From Amycolatopsis sp. GM8 (lineage in GTDB: Bacteria > Actinomycetota > Actinomycetes > Mycobacteriales > Pseudonocardiaceae), in the NCBI RefSeq assembly GCF_021653975.1, contig NZ_JAJKFK010000003.1:744001-808000 (forward strand): a stretch of DNA of 64,000 bases. Reading direction: 5' to 3'. This document shows positions 26,014 through 37,269 of this stretch, piece by piece. Position 1 is the stretch's first letter, and each line of letters starts with the position of its first letter. The notes beneath the pieces were generated by a model. It worked only from the letters and a program-made list of their open reading frames with translations, made no database searches and had not been told where the DNA came from. A program made the position numbers and the translations under genes.

Positions 26014-26433
26014 GTGAACAAAAAGCTCTACTCCGTGGAAGAGGTCGCCACCCAGCTCGGCCTGCACGTCCGCACGGTGCGCGGGTACGTCCGGGACGGG
26101 CGGCTCAAGGCCGTGCGCATCGGCAAGCAGTACCGGATCGCGCAGGAGGACCTCGAAGCGCTGCTGGGCGCGCCCGTGCCGGAGACACCCGAAGTCAAGC
26201 GGGAGCGGCATGTCGACGTGTCGAGCATCGTCGAGATCGACGCGATCAGCCCCGAGACGCAGGGGCGCATCAGCACCCTGCTGATGGCGGCGAGCGCGCG
26301 CCGGGGCGACGAGCCGCTGCGGGTGGAGACGGCCTACGACGAGGAAAGGGGACGCATGAAGATCATCGTGCTCGGCGGGCTCGCGGACACCGCGCGGCTG
26401 CTGGACTACGTGGGGGCGGTGCTCGACTCGTGA
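26014..26433 (+). CDS. Small MerR-type/excisionase-like DNA-binding protein
   Basis: The 139-residue protein has an excisionase/BldC-type helix-turn-helix at residues about 4-50 (LYSVEEVATQLGLHVRTVRG, then GKQYRIAQEDLEALLG). Its C-terminal half (about 65-139) is an unrecognised acidic alpha/beta domain (VDVSSIVEIDAIS, MKIIVLGGLADTARLLDYVG) that could bind an effector. The GTG at 26014 has TAGCAT 12 bases upstream, so a leaderless start is possible. The hydrolase gene overlaps its stop as GTGA, making a two-gene operon that it probably regulates. Confidence 0.78.
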   Translation: MNKKLYSVEEVATQLGLHVRTVRGYVRDGRLKAVRIGKQYRIAQEDLEALLGAPVPETPEVKRERHVDVSSIVEIDAISPETQGRISTLLMAASARRGDEPLRVETAYDEERGRMKIIVLGGLADTARLLDYVGAVLDS

Positions 26434-27266
26434 TCTACAAGACCGAAGCGGGCGGGCGGGCGATCCGCTCGCGCTACGAGGAAGTCCTTGCCCGGTGGCC
26501 GGTTCCGGCCGACCACCTGCGACTGTCCACACGGGAGGGTGAGACGTTCGTTGTCGCGTCCGGACCAGAGGAGGCGCCGCCTTTGCTGCTGTTGCACGGA
26601 TCCGGCACGAACGCCGCGATGTGGCGGGCCGATGTCCCCGTATGGGCCGGGAAATTCCGGGTGTACGCGGTCGACATGATCGGCGAGCCGGGGTTGAGCG
26701 CGCCGTCGCGGCCGCCACTGGACAGCGAGGCGTACGCGCTGTGGCTGGACGACGTCCTCGACGGGCTGGGGCTGACGGAGACCTCGATCGCCGGGGAGTC
26801 GCTCGGCGGCTGGCTCGCGCTGGACTACGCGACACGGCGGCCCGGGCGGGTGACGCGGCTCGCGCTGCTGTGCCCGGGCGGGCTGGGCCGGCAGAAGTAC
26901 GGCTGGGTGTTCGCGGCGCTGCTGTACAAGCCTTTCGGGGCCTGGGGACTGCGCCGGTCGATGAAGGCGGTCGCCGGGGTGGACGCCGCGCTCAGCCCGG
27001 AGGTCGCGGACTACCTGACGCTGATCTTCACGCATTTCCTGCCGCGCCGGGACAAGCTGCCGCTGTTCGGCGACGCGGCGTTGCGGCGGCTGAAGATGCC
27101 GGTGCTGGTGATCGCCGGGGGCCGCGACGCGATGTTCGCCTCCTACGAGACTGAGCGTCGCGTCCGGCAGGCGATCCCGCACGCGACGGTCACGATCCTG
27201 CCCGACGCCGCCCACGCGATCACCGCCCAAACCCACCCCATCCTGGACTTCCTCACGCAAACGTAG
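26430..27266 (+). CDS. Alpha/beta hydrolase
   Basis: The 278-residue protein has LLLLHGSGTNAAMW (oxyanion region, residues about 51-64), the nucleophile elbow AGESLGG (Ser about 128), a lid segment at about 165-215, Asp in VIAGGRDAMFAS (about 231) and His in LPDAAHAIT (about 259), so the catalytic triad is complete. It resembles carboxylesterases of the MhpC class. It is translationally coupled to the HTH gene, suggesting that the regulator's ligand is related to the ester or lactone it cleaves. Substrate unknown. Confidence 0.85.
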   Translation: MIYKTEAGGRAIRSRYEEVLARWPVPADHLRLSTREGETFVVASGPEEAPPLLLLHGSGTNAAMWRADVPVWAGKFRVYAVDMIGEPGLSAPSRPPLDSEAYALWLDDVLDGLGLTETSIAGESLGGWLALDYATRRPGRVTRLALLCPGGLGRQKYGWVFAALLYKPFGAWGLRRSMKAVAGVDAALSPEVADYLTLIFTHFLPRRDKLPLFGDAALRRLKMPVLVIAGGRDAMFASYETERRVRQAIPHATVTILPDAAHAITAQTHPILDFLTQT

Positions 27267-27384
27267 AACTCGCGCTCCTGAGTGTCGGACTCGGCGTCTC
27301 CAACGTCGGACTCGCGGGCGGCCCCGCGAGTCCGACGCTCGGGACAGCGAGTCGTACGTTCGGGACAGCGAGTCCGACGTTGGG
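27267..27384. repeat. Palindromic repeat array filling a convergent intergenic space (type A)
   Basis: The whole 118-base gap between two converging genes is built from a GTCGGACTCG unit: two copies forward (near 27285 and 27306) and three inverted copies (GCGAGTCCGACG at 27326 and 27368, GCGAGTCGTACG near 27348). The centre forms a perfect 15-bp stem (27304-27318 with 27323-27337) with a 4-base loop. It has no U-tract in either direction. It probably acts as a two-way terminator or is a small repeat element. Confidence 0.8.
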
Positions 27385-29917
<2,533 letters not shown>

Positions 29918-29940
29918 GACAATCCTTACCTCGAGAGCGC

Positions 29941-29977
29941 GAATGGCCCGCCCGAGCAGGTGCCGGACGGGCCATTC
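29941..29977 (-). terminator. Hairpin between pnp and the M16 gene
   Basis: Perfect 10-bp arms GAATGGCCCG (29941-29950) and CGGGCCATTC (29968-29977) with a 17-base loop lie 17 bases past the pnp stop. No U-tract follows, so it may be a partial terminator or an mRNA-stabilising or RNase III site. Confidence 0.6.
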
Positions 29978-29993
29978 AGCGGTGGTTCGTCTC

Positions 29994-32237
29994 CTACTGG
30001 GCGGCGTCGGCCTTCTGCGGCTCGGACTCGGCGGGCTTGTCGCCCTCCTCCTCCTTCACCAGCACCAGGCTGATCTTGCCGCGGTTGTCGATGTCGGCGA
30101 TCTCGACGCGGAGCTTGTCGCCCACGTTGACCACGTCCTCGACCTTGCCGATGCGCTTTCCGTTGCCCAGCTTCGAAATGTGGATCAGGCCGTCCTTGCC
30201 CGGCAGCAGCGAGACGAACGCGCCGAACGCGGCCGTCTTCACCACGGTGCCCAGGAACCGCTCGCCCACCTTCGGCAGCTGCGGGTTGGCGATGGCGTTG
30301 ATCTTGCTGATCGCCGCCTCCGCCGACGGGCCGTCGGCCGCACCCACGTAGATCGTGCCGTCGTCCTCGATCGAGATGTCGGCGCCGGTCTCCTCGGTGA
30401 TCGAGTTGATCATCTTGCCCTTCGGCCCGATGACCTCGCCGATCTTGTCGACCGGGATCTTCACGCTCGTCACGCGCGGGGCGTACGGGCTCATCTCGTC
30501 GGGGCCGTCGATGGCCTCGGCGATGACTTCCAGGATGGTCAGCCGCGCGTCCTTCGCCTGCGTCAGCGCGGCGCCGAGCACCTCCGACGGGATGCCGTCG
30601 AGCTTCGTGTCCAGCTGCAGCGCGGTGATGATGTCCTTGGTGCCGGCGACCTTGAAGTCCATGTCACCGAACGCGTCCTCGGCGCCGAGGATGTCGGTCA
30701 GCGCCACGTAGCGGGTCTCCCCGTCCACCTCGTCGGACACCAGGCCCATCGCGATGCCCGCGACCGGCGCCTTGAGCGGGACGCCCGCGTTGAACAGGCC
30801 CATCGTCGAGGCACACACCGAGCCCATCGAGGTGGACCCGTTGGAGCCCAGCGCCTCCGACACCTGCCGGATCGCGTACGGGAACTCGTCCCGCTTGGGC
30901 AGCACCGGCACCAGCGCGCGCTCGGCGAGCATGCCGTGCCCGATCTCGCGCCGCTTCGGCGAGCCGACCCGGCCGGTCTCCCCGGTCGAGAACGGCGGGA
31001 AGTTGTAGTGGTGCAGGTAGCGCTTGGTGGTCTCCGGCGACAGCGAGTCGATCTGCTGCTCCATCCGCAGCATGTTGAGCGTGGTGACGCCCAGGATCTG
31101 GGTCTCGCCGCGCTCGAACAGCGCCGAGCCGTGCGCCCGCGGGATGAGGCCGACCTCGGCCGAAAGGCTCCGGATGTCGGTCAGCCCGCGGCCGTCGATC
31201 CGGACCTTGTCGCGCAGGATCCGCTGGCGGATCAGCTTCTTGGTCAGCGCCCGGAACGCGGCGCCGATCTCCTTGTCCCGGCCTTCGAAGGCCTCGCCCT
31301 CACCGACGCCGACCTTCGCCAGCACCGCGGCCTTGACCGCGTCGGTCGCGTTGTCGCGGTCCTGCTTGCCGCCGATCGTCAGCGCCTGCGCGAGCTCGTC
31401 GGTCGCGATCGCGGCGACGGCCTCGTAGGCGTCCTGCTGGTAGGCGGGGAACAGCGGGAACTCACCGGTGGGCTTGGCGGCCACGTCGGCGAGCTTCTGC
31501 TGTGCCTCGCACAGCACGCGGATGAACGGCTTCGCGGCGGTGAGGCCGTCGGCCACCGCCTGCTCGTCGGGCGCGGCCGCGCCACCGGCGATCAGGTCGA
31601 GCGTGCGCTCGGTGCCCTCGGCCTCGACCATCATGATCGCGACGTCGTCACCGACCACGCGGCCCGCCACCACCATGTTGAAGGTGGCCTTCTCCAGCTG
31701 CGGCCAGGTCGGGAACGCGACCCACTGGCCCTCGATCAGCGCGACGCGGACACCGCCGACCGGGCCCGAGAACGGCAGCCCGGCGATCTGGGTGGAGGCC
31801 GACGCGGCGTTGATCGCCAGCACGTCGTACGGGTCGTCCGGGTGCAGGCTCTGCACCGTGATGACGACCTGGATCTCGTTGCGCAGCCCGTCGGCGAACG
31901 ACGGCCGCAGCGGCCGGTCGATCAGCCGGCAGGTCAGGATGGCGTCGGTGGAGGGGCGGCCCTCACGCCGGAAGAACGCGCCGGGGATCCGGCCCGCGGC
32001 GTACATCCGCTCCTCGACGTCCACGGTCAGCGGGAAGAAATCGAAGTGATCCTTCGGGTGCTTGGACGCGGTGGTCGCCGACAGGAGCATGGTCTCTTCG
32101 TCCAGGTAGGCCACGACGGCCCCGGCGGCCTGACGGGCCAGCCTCCCGGTCTCGAAGCGGATCGTGCGGGTGCCGAACTTGCCGTTGTCGATGACGGCTT
32201 CGGTCTCGTGCACCGGGTATCCGCCTGATTCGGTCAT
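29994..32237 (-). CDS. pnp: Polyribonucleotide nucleotidyltransferase (PNPase/GpsI)
   Basis: The 747-residue exoribonuclease carries two RNase PH domains (about 15-160 and 360-560), a linking helical domain, a KH domain with [16 protein letters not shown] (about 605-620) and a C-terminal S1 domain with [17 protein letters not shown] (about 680-696). It degrades RNA phosphorolytically and adds tails. The ATG at 32237 is chosen because homologous sequence begins there and the upstream in-frame codons lie in the leader. It follows rpsO, the classic rpsO-pnp pair. Confidence 0.97.
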   Translation of the reverse strand: MTESGGYPVHETEAVIDNGKFGTRTIRFETGRLARQAAGAVVAYLDEETMLLSATTASKHPKDHFDFFPLTVDVEERMYAAGRIPGAFFRREGRPSTDAILTCRLIDRPLRPSFADGLRNEIQVVITVQSLHPDDPYDVLAINAASASTQIAGLPFSGPVGGVRVALIEGQWVAFPTWPQLEKATFNMVVAGRVVGDDVAIMMVEAEGTERTLDLIAGGAAAPDEQAVADGLTAAKPFIRVLCEAQQKLADVAAKPTGEFPLFPAYQQDAYEAVAAIATDELAQALTIGGKQDRDNATDAVKAAVLAKVGVGEGEAFEGRDKEIGAAFRALTKKLIRQRILRDKVRIDGRGLTDIRSLSAEVGLIPRAHGSALFERGETQILGVTTLNMLRMEQQIDSLSPETTKRYLHHYNFPPFSTGETGRVGSPKRREIGHGMLAERALVPVLPKRDEFPYAIRQVSEALGSNGSTSMGSVCASTMGLFNAGVPLKAPVAGIAMGLVSDEVDGETRYVALTDILGAEDAFGDMDFKVAGTKDIITALQLDTKLDGIPSEVLGAALTQAKDARLTILEVIAEAIDGPDEMSPYAPRVTSVKIPVDKIGEVIGPKGKMINSITEETGADISIEDDGTIYVGAADGPSAEAAISKINAIANPQLPKVGERFLGTVVKTAAFGAFVSLLPGKDGLIHISKLGNGKRIGKVEDVVNVGDKLRVEIADIDNRGKISLVLVKEEEGDKPAESEPQKADAAQ

Positions 32238-32415
32238 TTTCTGTGGTTCTCCTCGTTCGTACGGCGAACGTGTGCCCCATCCGTCCGGGGCAGCGCCCGA
32301 GGAACGAGGCCGGTCTTCGATCGAAGCCCCCGGGGACACTGCCCGGAAGCCACTACCGAGGACCGGCGGGCTTGTCCTCGCGCGGTTCGCATGCCTCTTT
32401 CTTGCGGTTATGTGG

Positions 32416-32449
32416 CGAGGGGGAGCGACCGGGTGGTCACTCCCCCTCG
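32416..32449 (-). terminator. Hairpin after rpsO in the rpsO-pnp spacer
   Basis: Perfect 10-bp arms CGAGGGGGAG (32416-32425) and CTCCCCCTCG (32440-32449) begin 11 bases after the rpsO stop. The 222-base rpsO-pnp spacer also has a small dyad GTTCG-TACGG-CGAAC (32255-32269) near the pnp start. In Streptomyces this spacer is cut by RNase III; a similar attenuator or processing role is inferred. Confidence 0.65.
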
Positions 32450-32459
32450 GAGCCTGGTG

Positions 32460-32729
32460 CTATCGGCGGAGGCCGAGTCGCTGGATCAGCGACCGGTACC
32501 GTTCGATGTCCACCTTCTTCACGTAGTCGAGCAGCCGGCGGCGGCGGCCGACCAGCAGCAGCAGGCCACGACGCGAGTGGTGGTCGTGCTTGTGCTCCTT
32601 GAGGTGCTCGGTGAGCCCGATGATCCGCTTGGTCAGCAGGGCCACCTGGGCCTCGGGGGATCCGGTGTCCGAGTCGTGCAGTCCGTACTCGGTGAGGATC
32701 GACTTCTTCTCGTCGGTGGACAGCGCCAC
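32460..32729 (-). CDS. rpsO: 30S ribosomal protein S15
   Basis: The 89-residue protein is a full-length S15, starting [20 protein letters not shown] and containing the signature [19 protein letters not shown] (about 39-57) that contacts 16S rRNA helices 20-22. The GTG at 32729 follows AAGGAGAA. S15 nucleates the platform of the 30S subunit and often represses its own mRNA. Confidence 0.98.
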   Translation of the reverse strand: MALSTDEKKSILTEYGLHDSDTGSPEAQVALLTKRIIGLTEHLKEHKHDHHSRRGLLLLVGRRRRLLDYVKKVDIERYRSLIQRLGLRR

Positions 32730-32850
32730 GCTGTGTTCTCCTTGGATTTCCTGTGCCGTGCGGCCCGGACGCGCGACCGCGCCGGGTGAGTCGGTCACGG
32801 CCGCCACGGACTGCAGCCGGACCCGGTGGTCCAGGGTATCAGGCAGCCCC

Positions 32851-33366
32851 TCAGCCGGCCTGGCGGGACTCCAGGGGGAACCGTTCGAGCACCGCGTACC
32901 GCGGGCCCCGCTCGGTGCGCTCGCTGCTCATGAGCACGACCTCGGTGGCCGTCCATGGCTCGCTCACGAAGCCCGACAGCCGCTTCGGCAGCTCCGCCGG
33001 GACGTCGTCCTCGGTGCGGGCCACGGTCAGGTGCGGCAGGTACGGGCGCTGTTCGCCCGCGCCGGCCGCGGCGGCGAGTTCGGTCAGCCCGTCGCTGTAG
33101 ACCCCGAGGTACAGCACCCGGGAGAAGGTGCCGGCGCCTTCCAGGCGCAGCATCGGCGCGTGCCACCCGGCCAGCGCCGAGCGCAGCCATTTCACCCGCG
33201 CGTCCGGGTCTTCCCGGTCACCGTAGAAGCCGAGCGTGATGTGCCACTGGGCCGGCGGGATCCAGCGCGGCTCGGGCACCTCCGCCTGAAGCGGCTCCAG
33301 ATGCGCCTGGAGCGACTCCGCGACCTGGGTGGGCGGCAGCACCGCCGAGAACAGCACCATGTTCAT
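32851..33366 (-). CDS. thpR: RNA 2',3'-cyclic phosphodiesterase (2'-5' RNA ligase family)
   Basis: The 171-residue protein has both catalytic HxTx tetrapeptides of the 2H phosphoesterase fold: HITLGF (residues about 43-48) and HLTVAR (about 120-125). Family members hydrolyse 2',3'-cyclic ends of RNA. Its ATG at 33366 overlaps the stop of the HTH gene as ATGA. It lies between rpsO and ribF, so a link to RNA metabolism is plausible. Confidence 0.88.
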   Translation of the reverse strand: MNMVLFSAVLPPTQVAESLQAHLEPLQAEVPEPRWIPPAQWHITLGFYGDREDPDARVKWLRSALAGWHAPMLRLEGAGTFSRVLYLGVYSDGLTELAAAAGAGEQRPYLPHLTVARTEDDVPAELPKRLSGFVSEPWTATEVVLMSSERTERGPRYAVLERFPLESRQAG

Positions 33367-33836
33367 CCCTGCAGTCCGGCGCGGCGCAGCAGGTCCGCGA
33401 TCGCCGGATAGTCGTCGTCCAGCAGTTTGGCGGCCTCGGTCAGGTCCTCGTCCTCGGCGATCTCGCGCAGCGCGGCGAGGGCGGGCCCGTCGTCCGCGGC
33501 GACCGGGATGTTGTCCCGGCCGACGGTGGGCCGCGCGTCCTTGACGTCCTCGAGCGCGGCGAGCAGGGCCTCCTTGCGGCCGGCCGCAACGTCCGGGATC
33601 AGGCACTTGCGCTCGAGCATGATCATCCTGGCCAGCACGACCGGGTTGCCGATCTTCGCCCGGCGGCCGCTCATCACCTGGCTGAGCATCGGCGCGCTGA
33701 TGCCGAGCACCTCCGCCAGGTAGGCCTGCGAGACGTCGAACGCGACCACGAGTCGGCGCACCCTGTCCCCCAGTGGCTCCCCGTACCATTCCCGCTGCAG
33801 CGCGATGTTGCGCTGGACGATCTTGTGGTCCTCCAC
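33363..33836 (-). CDS. XRE-like helix-turn-helix protein
   Basis: The 157-residue protein has an XRE-type HTH at about residues 23-80 (FDVSQAYLAEVLGISAPMLS, then SGRRAKIGNP) with an unusual long turn, and an acidic C-terminal half (about 90-157) without known motifs (LREIAEDEDLTEAAKLLDDD). It is translationally coupled to the cyclic phosphodiesterase. Proteins of this shape are conserved next to thpR in Pseudonocardiaceae-like genomes from memory; the target is unknown. Confidence 0.75.
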   Translation of the reverse strand: MEDHKIVQRNIALQREWYGEPLGDRVRRLVVAFDVSQAYLAEVLGISAPMLSQVMSGRRAKIGNPVVLARMIMLERKCLIPDVAAGRKEALLAALEDVKDARPTVGRDNIPVAADDGPALAALREIAEDEDLTEAAKLLDDDYPAIADLLRRAGLQG

Positions 33837-33955
33837 GCTGGCCGCACTCCCCCTTTACTCCCCGTCACGACCCCGGCACCCACGGGCGTCCCCAGCATTT
33901 TGCCAGGACTGCCCGGTTCGGCGGGGCGCTTTCACCCAGTGATTCGCAAACGCAC

Positions 33956-34912
33956 TCACCCTCGGGCCAGGCCGAGGATATCCCTCGTGCGGGTGACATC
34001 GTCGTCGATCTGCTCGACGAGGTCGGCCGGTGTGTCGAACCGGATCTGGTCGCGGAGCCTGCTGACGAAGTCCAGGCCGACGTACTGGCCGTAGAAGTCC
34101 TCGTCGACGTCGAGCACGAAGGCCTCGACGGTGCGCTCGCGCCCGGAGAACGTCGGGTTCGTGCCGACGGACACCGAGGCCGGCAGCTTCCGGATCGGGT
34201 CGGACGCCTTGATGAACCAGCACGCGTAGACCCCGTCGGCCGGCACGGCAGCGAACCGCGGGGTGGACAGGTTCGCGGTCGGGTAGCCCAGGTCGTGCCC
34301 GCGGCCGGCGCCGCGGACGACGATGCCCTCCAGCCGATGCGGCCGGCCGAGCGCCTCCGCGGCGGCCGTCACGTCACCGGCGTCGATGCACGAGCGGACG
34401 TAGGTGGAGGAGAAGGTGATCTCGGCGCTGTCGTCGCGCTCGCCCTGCAGGCCTTCGCCGTACACCGCGAAACCGAACCGCTTGCCCAGCTCGCGCAGCA
34501 GCGACACGGTGCCGGCGCCCTTGGCGCCGAACGTGAGGTTCTCGCCGACCACGACGGCGGCCGCGTGCAGCCGGTCCACCAGCACGCTGTGCACGAACTC
34601 GTGCGCGGGCACCCGCATCAGCTCGGCCGTGAACGGCAGCACCGCGAAGACGTCGATGCCCAGCTCCTCGACCAGCTCGGCCTTGCGCCGCAGGGTGGTC
34701 AGCTGCGCGGGATGGCTGCCGGGGCGGATCACCTCCGACGGGTGTGGGTCGAACGTGAGCATGACGCTGGGCAGGTTGCGGTTCTTGGCGATCTCGACCG
34801 TCTTGCCGATGAGCGCCTGATGCCCGCGGTGCACCCCGTCGAACACGCCGATCGTCACCACGCACCGGCCCCACCCGCCGGGGAGGTCCTCCAGTCCACG
34901 CCACCTCTGCAC
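33956..34912 (-). CDS. ribF: Bifunctional riboflavin kinase/FAD synthetase
   Basis: The 318-residue enzyme makes FMN and then FAD. The N-terminal nucleotidyltransferase half has GVFDGVHRGHQ (residues about 22-32) and TFDPHPSEV; STYVR-S near residue 170 closes it. The C-terminal kinase half has RGHDLGYPTANL (about 205-216) and a catalytic GTNPTF. A GTG at 34912 starts it 10 bases past truB's stop. It belongs to the truB-ribF pair conserved downstream of infB/rbfA. Confidence 0.96.
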   Translation of the reverse strand: MQRWRGLEDLPGGWGRCVVTIGVFDGVHRGHQALIGKTVEIAKNRNLPSVMLTFDPHPSEVIRPGSHPAQLTTLRRKAELVEELGIDVFAVLPFTAELMRVPAHEFVHSVLVDRLHAAAVVVGENLTFGAKGAGTVSLLRELGKRFGFAVYGEGLQGERDDSAEITFSSTYVRSCIDAGDVTAAAEALGRPHRLEGIVVRGAGRGHDLGYPTANLSTPRFAAVPADGVYACWFIKASDPIRKLPASVSVGTNPTFSGRERTVEAFVLDVDEDFYGQYVGLDFVSRLRDQIRFDTPADLVEQIDDDVTRTRDILGLARG

Positions 34913-34921
34913 GAGGACACC

Positions 34922-35824
34922 TTAGGCCGGTTCGAGCACGACCAGGGAACGGGCCACGCCGCCCGCGTCGACGGCTAGTGCGACGGCCCGGCCGGCCGGA
35001 TCGAACACGCCGTAGGTGCCCTCGATCCCGGACGCGCGCACCTGCTGTCCATATTGGACGGCGCGCGCGGTGGCGGCGTCGGCGTCGTACCGGGGGAACG
35101 CCGCCGCGACCGCCGCGCTCAGGTCGTAGGACAGTTCGGGCCGCTCCTCGAGCTGTTCGAGGGTGCGGGCGGCGGCGAGGGTGAACGGGCCGACCGTGGT
35201 CCGCCGCAGTGCCGCTAGGTGACCGCCGACGCCGAGCCCGGCGCCCAGATCGCGGGCCAGCGCCCGGACGTAGGTCCCGGACGAGCATTCGACGACCGCG
35301 TCGAGCTCGACGCGGTCCGCCTCGTGGCGGGTCGCGAGCAGATCGAAGCGGTACACGGTGACCTTGCGCGGCGGCAGCTCGACGTCCTCCCCCGCGCGCA
35401 CCCGGGCATAGGCGCGCTTGCCCGCGACCTTGACCGCACTCACCGCGCTCGGCACCTGGTCGATCTCCCCCGTCAGCGCGGCGATCCCCGCGGCGATCCG
35501 CTCGTCGGTGACGGCGGCCAGCGCCTCGGTGTCCGAAGTGGACAGTCGCTCGCCCTCGGCGTCGTCGGTGGTCGTCGCGGCGCCGAGGGACAGCGTGCCG
35601 AGGTAGGTCTTGCGGTCCAGCGCGAGATGGCCGAGCAGCTTGGTCGCCCGCTCGATGCCGAGCACCAGCACCCCGGTCGCCATCGGGTCGAGCGTGCCGG
35701 CGTGGCCGACCTTGCGGGTGCCCATGATCCGCCGCACCCGGGAGACGACGTCGTGCGAGGTCATGCCCGGCGGCTTGTCGACGACGAGCAGACCGGGCGG
35801 CGGCGGTGGGTTCTTCGGTGGCAC
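34922..35824 (-). CDS. truB: tRNA pseudouridine(55) synthase
   Basis: The 300-residue enzyme makes pseudouridine 55 in the T-loop of tRNAs. The catalytic Asp is in GHAGTLDPMATGVL (about residue 44), and KPPGMTSHDVV, CSSGTYVRALARDLG (about 175-189) and a C-terminal PUA-like domain are present. The GTG at 35824 is the only plausible start before the Pro-rich PPKNPPPPPG head. It begins 11 bases after the MFS stop, probably by read-through or coupling. Confidence 0.96.
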   Translation of the reverse strand: MPPKNPPPPPGLLVVDKPPGMTSHDVVSRVRRIMGTRKVGHAGTLDPMATGVLVLGIERATKLLGHLALDRKTYLGTLSLGAATTTDDAEGERLSTSDTEALAAVTDERIAAGIAALTGEIDQVPSAVSAVKVAGKRAYARVRAGEDVELPPRKVTVYRFDLLATRHEADRVELDAVVECSSGTYVRALARDLGAGLGVGGHLAALRRTTVGPFTLAAARTLEQLEERPELSYDLSAAVAAAFPRYDADAATARAVQYGQQVRASGIEGTYGVFDPAGRAVALAVDAGGVARSLVVLEPA

Positions 35825-35835
35825 GACGGGAAACT

Positions 35836-37167
35836 CTAAGCCGCCGCGGGGAGCGGGGTCTCCTCGGGGACATCCCACGGGCGGCGGTGCACCTGTACCG
35901 GCACCCGCTCCCCCCGTGCCTGCGCGGCGAACAGTTCGGCGCGGGCGCGGCGCCACCACACGAGCATCCGCGTGGTGCCCAGCGCGAGCATCACGACGAC
36001 CGCCAGCAGCGCGATCCGGAAACTGTCCGTGTACTGCAGCAGCACGCCGACCAAGAGCGCGGTGATCGTGGTCGCGACGAACCCGCCGACGTTGACGACG
36101 CCGGTCGCGGTGCCGACCCGGTGCAGCGGGTTGTAGTCCCGCGCGAGCGCGAAACCGATCATCGAGGCCGGGCCGCCGAGTGACAGGAAAGCGAAGCAGG
36201 GCACCAGAACCGCGACCGGGATCGAGCCGGGCCAGCTCAGCAGCAGCGCCCACACCAGCGCCGCGCCGCCGAGATAGCTGCCCACGAGCGGCATCCGCAA
36301 CTCGGGGCGGCGGGCGGTGACGGCGCCGAGCAGTGGACCGCCGAGCAGCGCGCCGAACACGAACACCGTCAGCAGCGCGCTCGCGGTCGCGGGCGCCATG
36401 CCCTCCCCCTGCACCAGGAACGGCACACCCCACAGCAGGGCCAGCACGTTCGGCGCGAACATCGTCGAGAAGTGCACCCAGAACCCGAGCCGGGTGCCGG
36501 GCACCCGCCACGCGAAGCGGATCTGCCGCAGCAGCTCACGCCGGTCCACCGCGACCGGAGTGGCCGCGTGCCCGGCCGGGGTGTCCTTGACGCGCGCTGC
36601 GACGACTCCCGCGTACAGCGCGGTCACCAGGCCCGCCGCGAGGAACGTCGGCAGCCAGCCGGGACCGGCGAGCAGCAGCGTGAGCGGGACCGTCGCGGCC
36701 AGGTTGCCGATGAAGCCCATGGCGCTGGTGAACGACGCGACCACGGTGTACTGCCGGCCCGGGAAATGGGCGGCGACCAGGCGCAGCACGCTGACGAACG
36801 TCATCGCGTCGCCGAAGCCGAGCACGCCGCGGGCGAGCAGCCCGAGACCATAAGAGGTCGCGACGGCGAGCAGGACCTGGCCGAGACCGAGGAACAGCAG
36901 GGCGGCGACGAGGATCCGGCGCGGGCCGTAGCGGTCCACGAGCACGCCGGTGGGGATCTGCATGGCCGCGTAGACGCCGACCTGCAGGACGGTGAACGTA
37001 CTGAGCGCCGCGGCGCCGACCCCGAACCGGTCGGCGGCCTCCAGACCCGCGACCCCGAAGGAGGTGCGGTGGAAGACGGCGAGGAGATAGACGAGAGAAG
37101 CGGTCAACCAAATCAGCCACGACCGGGTGCTGGCCTTACCGGTCACGGGTGCCTGCGCGGGCGGCAC
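35836..37167 (-). CDS. MFS transporter
   Basis: The 443-residue protein has twelve transmembrane helices and the MFS loop 2-3 motif (LVDRYGPRRILV, residues about 78-89); HRTSFGVAGLEAADRFGV in helix 1 resembles nitrate/sugar-phosphate type carriers (NNP/OPA-like). The GTG at 37167 has GGAGGA six bases upstream, better than the ATG at 37215. The C-terminal cytosolic tail is basic. Substrate unknown. It is the first gene of the MFS-truB-ribF run. Confidence 0.85.
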   Translation of the reverse strand: MPPAQAPVTGKASTRSWLIWLTASLVYLLAVFHRTSFGVAGLEAADRFGVGAAALSTFTVLQVGVYAAMQIPTGVLVDRYGPRRILVAALLFLGLGQVLLAVATSYGLGLLARGVLGFGDAMTFVSVLRLVAAHFPGRQYTVVASFTSAMGFIGNLAATVPLTLLLAGPGWLPTFLAAGLVTALYAGVVAARVKDTPAGHAATPVAVDRRELLRQIRFAWRVPGTRLGFWVHFSTMFAPNVLALLWGVPFLVQGEGMAPATASALLTVFVFGALLGGPLLGAVTARRPELRMPLVGSYLGGAALVWALLLSWPGSIPVAVLVPCFAFLSLGGPASMIGFALARDYNPLHRVGTATGVVNVGGFVATTITALLVGVLLQYTDSFRIALLAVVVMLALGTTRMLVWWRRARAELFAAQARGERVPVQVHRRPWDVPEETPLPAAA

Positions 37168-37269
37168 GACGGAATCCTCCTGGCGGAGTCGGGGACGGGG
37201 AACCGATGAATACATCGCCCGCGTAAGGAAGAAACTTACCGATCACCGCGGTGTCATCGGCCACATCGC

